In this document: positions 6,967-9,404 of the stretch, one piece after another
Numbering within the stretch: position 1 is the first letter of the stretch
Layout: the number at the start of each line of letters is the position of its first letter
From: Desulfosporosinus sp. UBA4726
GTDB taxonomy: Bacteria > Bacillota > Desulfitobacteriia > Desulfitobacteriales > Desulfitobacteriaceae
Reading direction: 5' to 3'
Length of the DNA: 9,404 nucleotides
NCBI GenBank assembly: GCA_002404215.1
Contig: DHJG01000197.1
Location: 9,444 to 18,847, forward strand
Position numbers and translations under genes: made by a program
Notes under the pieces: generated by a model
The model's input: the letters and a program-made list of their open reading frames with translations, nothing else
What the model was told of the DNA's origin: nothing
The model's database searches: none

Positions 6967-7626
6967 TTATTTTGAGTTTTGGATCCATTTCTTTAACTTT
7001 CTCGACTCTACAGCAACAAGCTCTCTTCCCTCGTACTTTACACTTCCATCTTCTTTCAAAAGGTTTAGTAATGAAGACACCGTCTGACGGGAAGCTCCAA
7101 TGATATAGGCTAATTCCTCCTGAGTAACCTTTAGACTGACGTTTAATAGCCCACCTTCTCCAGGAGAACCTGAACGTTCAGCCATTTCCAAAAGCACCAG
7201 GGCCAATCTTCCTTGAGTGGGGTTCATAATAAAATCGTAAATTGTGTTTTGGGCTTCCCTTAACCTGTCGCTCATTAATTCCATCAGCTTGCTACTAAAA
7301 TCCGGCACATCGGCCAACATCTTCTTAAAGGGATCTTGCCAAGTGATTAAAAGCTTTACCTTGTCCATAGCCTCAGCACTATATCCCCGTTCAGAGCTAT
7401 TGCTTAGCACTTCCGCTAAGCCTATAAAATCCCCTGGATAGCGAAGTGCTACTGAAACCTGACGTCCATCCGCAGTCGTTCGATAAATCTTTACAAATCC
7501 ACTGATTATGTAGTAGACCTCGTTTGTTTTCTGACCTGACGAAAAAATAATTTGTCCCTTTGGGTAGTTGATTTCAGACCCAATTTCATGTAAATACTCT
7601 TGTTCCCCATCTGTCAACTGGAACAT
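6967..7626 (-). CDS. Crp/Fnr-family transcription regulator
   Basis: A 219-residue cytoplasmic DNA-binding protein. An N-terminal cyclic-nucleotide-binding-type beta barrel (about residues 15-105; ISGFVKIYR and GDFIGLAEVL are the usual landmarks) is followed by the dimerisation helix (about 108-133) and a winged helix-turn-helix (about 166-205). The HTH reads TQEELAYIIGASRQTVSSLL, with recognition helix SRQTVSSLL. Where E. coli CRP has Arg-Glu, this has Arg-Gln, so its target sequence should differ from TGTGA-N6-TCACA. The protein has no cysteine at all, which rules out an FNR-type Fe-S cluster or a CprK-type thiol switch and points to a small-molecule effector in the barrel. AGGAGG lies 6 bases before the ATG. 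Its position directly upstream of the operon suggests that it controls that operon; two palindromes in its own promoter suggest autoregulation. Both are inference. Confidence 0.9.
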   Translation of the reverse strand: MFQLTDGEQEYLHEIGSEINYPKGQIIFSSGQKTNEVYYIISGFVKIYRTTADGRQVSVALRYPGDFIGLAEVLSNSSERGYSAEAMDKVKLLITWQDPFKKMLADVPDFSSKLMELMSDRLREAQNTIYDFIMNPTQGRLALVLLEMAERSGSPGEGGLLNVSLKVTQEELAYIIGASRQTVSSLLNLLKEDGSVKYEGRELVAVESRKLKKWIQNSK

Positions 7627-7684
7627 ATTTTCCTCCTACTGGCTTTCAGTCCCGATGCTTAAATACCCATCTAGATAATAACAT

Positions 7685-7721
7685 ATTATATCCATATTCT
7701 CCGAATATGAACAATCGTTCA
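7685..7721 (-). promoter_or_regulatory. Crp/Fnr-gene promoter with two palindromic operators
   Basis: On the minus strand a perfect TATAAT lies at 7690-7685, with a poor -35 (TGTTCA at 17 bases or TTGTTC at 18 bases). Between the elements is CATATTC-N3-GAATATG (7693-7709), a perfect 7-bp inverted repeat. Overlapping the -35 is TGAAC-N4-GTTCA (7708-7721), the 5-4-5 geometry used by Fnr/CprK-type dimers. Protein bound there would block RNA polymerase, which fits autorepression. Confidence 0.5.
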
Positions 7722-7741
7722 ATGGAACCGTCATCAGGGAA

Positions 7742-7813
7742 CTGTCTTAACAGCGAACTCGCTTCGCCTGATCATTAAGTGGGTCCCTACCAGGAGCCCC
7801 ACGCCAAGGGCTC
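7742..7813 (-). terminator. GC-rich hairpins after the spo0E-like gene, possible terminator
   Basis: GAGCCC (7794-7799) pairs with GGGCTC (7808-7813), starting 10 bases after the stop codon, and GCGAA (7753-7757) pairs with TTCGC (7763-7767). Neither is followed by a T-run on the minus strand, so termination here is uncertain. Confidence 0.3.
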
Positions 7814-7822
7814 TATTTGTAA

Positions 7823-7996
7823 CTAATCCTTCTTGTTTTTTTCTATTAGCATCTCTTGATACTTGTCTAGGACATCATCCAAGGCTTGACTTGTAGCTAC
7901 GACTACCGGATCCGTATAAGTTCTTCCCTCTTTTGCCTTAATCATGTTTAAGCGTAATTCTTCGATTCGATTTATTAATTCTTTGATATCAGACAT
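7823..7996 (-). CDS. Spo0E-like aspartyl-phosphate phosphatase
   Basis: A 57-residue protein of the Spo0E family, small helical-hairpin phosphatases that remove phosphate from Spo0A~P and so delay sporulation. It shows the family pattern: IEELRLNMI in helix 1 (11-19), a short linker, VVVATSQALDDVLDKY in helix 2 (31-46) with the signature SQxLD (36-40), and a Lys-rich C-terminus. The length is usual for the family. The ATG at 7996 is preceded by GGAGG at 5-6 base spacing. It is a single gene between the small peptide region and the Crp/Fnr gene. It is the best direct evidence in the window for a spore-forming host. Direct action on Spo0A is assumed from the family, not shown. Confidence 0.85.
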   Translation of the reverse strand: MSDIKELINRIEELRLNMIKAKEGRTYTDPVVVATSQALDDVLDKYQEMLIEKNKKD

Positions 7997-8043
7997 ACTA
8001 TCCTCCGTAATTTTTATTTGGGGATTAGTGCGCCTAAACAGTA

Positions 8044-8066
8044 AGTCCCCGGCTAAACCGGGGACT
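8044..8066 (-). terminator. Perfect GC-rich hairpin after the small hydrophobic peptide
   Basis: AGTCCCCGG (8044-8052) pairs with CCGGGGACT (8058-8066) around a 5-base loop. It lies 14 bases downstream of the peptide stop at 8081 on the minus strand. The following bases (TACTGTTTAGG) are not a good T-run, so it may act as a terminator or as a 3'-stabilising structure. No plus-strand gene ends here. Confidence 0.55.
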
Positions 8067-8080
8067 CTCTATTATGTTTC

Positions 8081-8161
8081 TTATGGTTGAGAGAGGAGAA
8101 TAAACAAAAAGGGTAGAGCTTGTAACAGCCCTCCCCAATATTTTTTTACTTTCTTCATCAT
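8081..8161 (-). CDS. Putative 25-26 residue lysine-rich hydrophobic peptide
   Basis: A very short frame with two adjacent ATG codons (8161 and 8158). GGAG lies 6 bases before the second, which is therefore favoured. The peptide has a basic start (KKVKKYW), a Gly-Gly hinge and a hydrophobic stretch (LLQALPFLFILL) ending SQP, so it should associate with the membrane as one short helix. It lies 87 bases downstream of the XRE repressor gene on the same strand and is followed by a perfect hairpin. These features resemble type I toxins, small membrane peptides and export or signalling peptides, but I recognise no family. At this length chance cannot be excluded; the ribosome-binding site, composition and downstream hairpin are the supporting facts. 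Confidence 0.4.
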   Translation of the reverse strand: MMKKVKKYWGGLLQALPFLFILLSQP

Positions 8162-8248
8162 TAACTCCAGTTCAACCTAGACCCGTTTATTGGATGAGGT
8201 TTTCGTTTAAAACTATGAGAACTTTACTTTGATACATTTCATTCATTC

Positions 8249-8449
8249 TCATGACTTAAAAAAAATAGTCCAATCAAACATTAAAACACTAGCGAGTCTT
8301 TTAGCAGTTTTAACACCAGGGTTTTTGTTGCCTGACTCTAATTCTGCATAATATGATCTACTTATTCCTGCTTTATTTGCAACTTGTTGCTGCGTTAAAT
8401 CCCCACGGCATTTGATTAGCCACAGCCTAGTCTTGGCAAATTCAGCCAC
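8249..8449 (-). CDS. Small XRE-family (Cro-like) repressor
   Basis: A 66-residue protein that is essentially one HTH_3 (XRE/Cro) DNA-binding domain. Residues about 8-62 form the five-helix fold, with LTQQQVANKAGISRSYYAELESGNKNPG as the HTH and the adjoining conserved ExGxxxP region. There is no room for a ligand or peptidase domain. The start is a GTG preceded by a run of Gs (GGGGGGGAGT), an unusual but workable ribosome-binding site. It is transcribed divergently from a double-HTH regulator across a region with four related operators, and its own promoter is close to consensus. This is the arrangement of a Cro-like partner in a phage or integrative-element switch. Which operators it binds is unknown. 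Confidence 0.88.
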   Translation of the reverse strand: MAEFAKTRLWLIKCRGDLTQQQVANKAGISRSYYAELESGNKNPGVKTAKRLASVLMFDWTIFFKS

Positions 8450-8468
8450 AACTCCCCCCCTTTACATA

Positions 8469-8483
8469 GTCGCGTAACGCAAC
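8469..8483. promoter_or_regulatory. Operator copy A (degenerate), GTCGC-N5-GCAAC
   Basis: Nine of the ten arm bases match GTCGC-N5-GCGAC. It lies just downstream of the predicted transcription start (near 8491) of the minus-strand XRE gene, in its leader, where bound protein could act as a roadblock. Confidence 0.5.
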
Positions 8484-8497
8484 CTAGATTCATTTTA

Positions 8498-8526
8498 ATA
8501 ATACAGTCGCAATTCGCGACTGTCAA
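8498..8526 (-). promoter_or_regulatory. Strong promoter of the 66-residue XRE gene
   Basis: On the minus strand TTGACA (8526-8521; perfect) and TATTAT (8503-8498; 5 of 6) are separated by exactly 17 bases. Transcription should start near 8491. The spacer is filled by operator copy B, so repression is expected when that site is occupied. Confidence 0.85.
8503..8523. promoter_or_regulatory. Operator copy B (perfect, extended palindrome)
   Basis: ACAGTCGC and GCGACTGT form an 8-bp inverted repeat with a 5-base centre, the longest of the four related sites and probably the tightest. It lies between the -35 and -10 of the minus-strand promoter and overlaps their inner ends. Confidence 0.8.
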
Positions 8527-8534
8527 TACTTTTT

Positions 8535-8549
8535 GTTGAGATTCGCGAC
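8535..8549. promoter_or_regulatory. Operator copy C (one good half-site), GTTGA-N5-GCGAC
   Basis: The right half is a perfect GCGAC; the left half matches GTCGC at 3 of 5 bases. Its spacing of 29 and 28 bases from the neighbouring copies supports it as a real, weaker site. Confidence 0.5.
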
Positions 8550-8556
8550 ATTTATT

Positions 8557-8585
8557 TTAATTGTCGCTTATTGCGACTATACTAT
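8557..8585 (+). promoter_or_regulatory. Weak promoter candidate for the double-HTH gene
   Basis: TTAATT (8557-8562; 3 of 6), 17 bases and TACTAT (8580-8585; 4 of 6) mirror the opposite promoter around operator copy D. TATACT at 8578 and TTTAAT at 8556 are alternative -10 elements. A start near 8590 would leave an extremely short leader beginning at the ribosome-binding site. Confidence 0.35.
8563..8577. promoter_or_regulatory. Operator copy D (perfect), GTCGC-TTATT-GCGAC
   Basis: Both 5-base arms match the consensus. It lies immediately upstream of the AT-rich -10 region of the plus-strand regulator, so it can repress that gene. Confidence 0.75.
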
Positions 8586-8591
8586 ATAGGT

Positions 8592-8608
8592 AAGGAGGTA
8601 TGTCCGTA
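8592..8608 (+). promoter_or_regulatory. Ribosome-binding site that decides the start at 8609
   Basis: AAGGAGG (8592-8598) is only one base from an ATG at 8600 but 10 bases from the in-frame ATG at 8609. Ribosomes should therefore start at 8609, and the first three codons of the longer frame are probably untranslated. Confidence 0.6.
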
Positions 8609-9175
8609 ATGTTAGGGAAAAGGCTATTATATTTAAGAAATAAGCATGAACTCACTCAAGAAGAACTAGCAAAAATATTGTGTATGTCCCGAAGTACATA
8701 TGCACAGTATGAAGTAGATAGGCGCAAACCAGATTATGATACTCTACAAAGGATTGCGGATTATTATAAAGTTTCTACTGATTTCTTATTAGGACGTACA
8801 GAAGATTCTGTAATGGAAGAATGTAATTTTCCAAGCAGGCTAAAGATGATACGTGAACTAAATGGGATCTCCCTAAAACAATTAGCCGAAAATCTTAACG
8901 TATCTCAAGCTGATGTATCGCAGTTTGAAACAGGCGGAAAATATCCCGATCCCACTACTTTAAAAGTTTTGGCAGATAGTCTGAACTGTTCTGTTGATTA
9001 TCTACTCGGACGAATCACTGATCCAAGACCTTATTTGCTTGAAAGCCAACAAAGTTACAATACTCTAGACACCCACCATTCAAATGATCCTCTGGAAGAT
9101 CTGCCAGAGGAAGCAAGAAAATCCCTCGAAGAATTCAAAGAATTTATTCTAAGAAAATACCGTAAAGGCAATTAG
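8609..9175 (+). CDS. XRE-family regulator with two tandem HTH domains
   Basis: A 188-residue DNA-binding protein, probably the CI-like repressor of the switch. Domain 1 covers residues about 3-63 (HTH LTQEELAKILCMSRSTYAQYE, ending STDFLLGRTED). Domain 2 covers about 75-138 (SLKQLAENLNVSQADVSQFE, ending SVDYLLGRITD). The two share the same ending, vS-DfLLGR-tD, so they probably arose by duplication. A flexible linker and a charged amphipathic tail (DLPEEARKSLEEFKEFILRKYRK, about 164-186), common in Firmicute XRE proteins, finish the molecule. No LexA-type peptidase or metalloprotease domain is present, so DNA-damage cleavage is not expected. A longer frame starts at 8600, but the ribosome-binding site favours 8609. 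It is divergent from the small XRE gene and ends at a strong hairpin. A double HTH could let one chain bridge two operators. Confidence 0.88.
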   Translation: MLGKRLLYLRNKHELTQEELAKILCMSRSTYAQYEVDRRKPDYDTLQRIADYYKVSTDFLLGRTEDSVMEECNFPSRLKMIRELNGISLKQLAENLNVSQADVSQFETGGKYPDPTTLKVLADSLNCSVDYLLGRITDPRPYLLESQQSYNTLDTHHSNDPLEDLPEEARKSLEEFKEFILRKYRKGN

Positions 9176-9189
9176 GAGGCGACCATCCT

Positions 9190-9288
9190 ATGCCTTTTTC
9201 ATTATTACAACTCGCAATTTCATCTCGCGGAAAGCTTCCTCAATTTTGTTTCTTTCTCGTTGCTTTTGAATCTGATATAGGAAAATGA
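9190..9288 (+). CDS. Doubtful 32-residue open frame after the double-HTH gene
   Basis: An AGGAGG that overlaps the stop codon of the previous gene lies 10 bases before an ATG opening a 32-codon frame (PFSLLQLAIS at its start, ending in SDIGK). Its TGA stop overlaps the left arm of the terminator. The composition shows no recognisable domain and no codon evidence for real coding. The opposite strand is also partly open here. This is listed because the ribosome-binding site is good, not because a function is apparent. Confidence 0.2.
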   Translation: MPFSLLQLAISSRGKLPQFCFFLVAFESDIGK

Positions 9289-9323
9289 TGGCCAGAACGT
9301 CACAACGTTCTGGCCATCATTTT
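9282..9323 (+). terminator. Perfect 19-bp bidirectional terminator
   Basis: Positions 9282-9300 pair without mismatch with 9305-9323 around the loop CACA. The plus strand continues TTTTATACC and the minus strand has TTTTCCTATA, so it can stop the double-HTH transcript and one arriving from the right. Confidence 0.92.
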
Positions 9324-9352
9324 ATACCGTAAACTATTTTCACTGCGTAGCC

Positions 9353-9404
9353 CTAGTACCTTTTACTAAAACGATAAGTTCCGCCACGAGTGGCGATGAG
9401 CGAG
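9353..9404 (-). CDS. Possible 3' end of a gene entering from the right edge
   Basis: The minus strand is open from the window edge to a TAG at 9355-9353, giving a 16-residue C-terminus that ends GGTYRFSKRY. A shared bidirectional terminator about 30 bases downstream is where a convergent gene would need one. Another minus-strand frame is also open for 12 codons, so the reading frame is uncertain. The edge also holds the palindrome CGCCAC-GA-GTGGCG (9382-9395). Too little sequence is present to name a product. Confidence 0.25.
   Translation of the reverse strand, partial: SLIATRGGTYRFSKRY

Noticed and set aside
7244..7441. Plus-strand open frame of 65 codons inside the Crp/Fnr gene
   Set aside because: It is antisense to the regulator with no ribosome-binding site.
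8041..8070. CRISPR-like or tRNA-like structure at the GC-rich hairpin
   Set aside because: There is a single hairpin only, with no repeated unit and no cloverleaf or T-loop sequence.
9176..9300. Minus-strand frame with a hydrophobic start and charged helix ending at about 9190
   Set aside because: It has no start codon with a ribosome-binding site and would have to read through the perfect terminator hairpin.

Overview
The window looks like chromosome of an anaerobic, spore-forming Firmicute, most likely a Desulfosporosinus/Desulfitobacterium-type member of the Peptococcaceae or a relative. This rests on a Spo0E-family phosphatase, a MurT lipid II amidation ligase, strong AAGGAGG ribosome-binding sites, and an AprA/AprB-like redox pair. 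The genus is inference, not proof. No rRNA, tRNA, CRISPR array or insertion sequence is visible.

Reading from the left, almost everything to about 8460 is on the minus strand. At 1-1268 is murT, cut by the window edge. At 1542-1799 is a small two-helix membrane protein, and at 2002-2847 a class I SAM-dependent methyltransferase; each has its own hairpin terminator. At 3123-6712 is a tight three-gene operon, read right to left: a DASS/SLC13 anion transporter, an AprA-like flavoprotein, and a small AprB-like 2[4Fe-4S] protein. A cysteine-free Crp/Fnr-family regulator (6967-7626) lies directly upstream of the operon on the same strand. It is insulated by a strong terminator, and its own promoter contains two palindromes. 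Then come a 57-residue Spo0E-like protein (7823-7996), a 25-26 residue lysine-rich hydrophobic peptide (8081-8161) and a 66-residue XRE repressor (8249-8449).

At 8460-8600 a divergent regulatory region separates the 66-residue XRE protein from a 188-residue plus-strand regulator with two tandem XRE helix-turn-helix domains (8609-9175). It holds four copies, two perfect and two degenerate, of GTCGC-N5-GCGAC. One perfect copy fills the spacer of a near-consensus promoter (TTGACA-N17-TATTAT) for the small repressor. This is laid out like a phage or mobile-element genetic switch. A 19-bp perfect terminator hairpin ends the region, and the last bases may hold the 3' end of a gene entering from the right.

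The most interesting unit is the transporter/AprA-like/AprB-like operon. I infer that it imports an organic or inorganic anion and reduces or oxidises it in the cytoplasm through an FAD site fed by two Fe-S clusters. Neither ATP sulfurylase nor QmoABC genes are visible here, so this is probably not ordinary sulfate reduction, and the substrate cannot be read from the sequence. The second item of interest is the four-operator switch, together with the small peptide downstream of its strong promoter.
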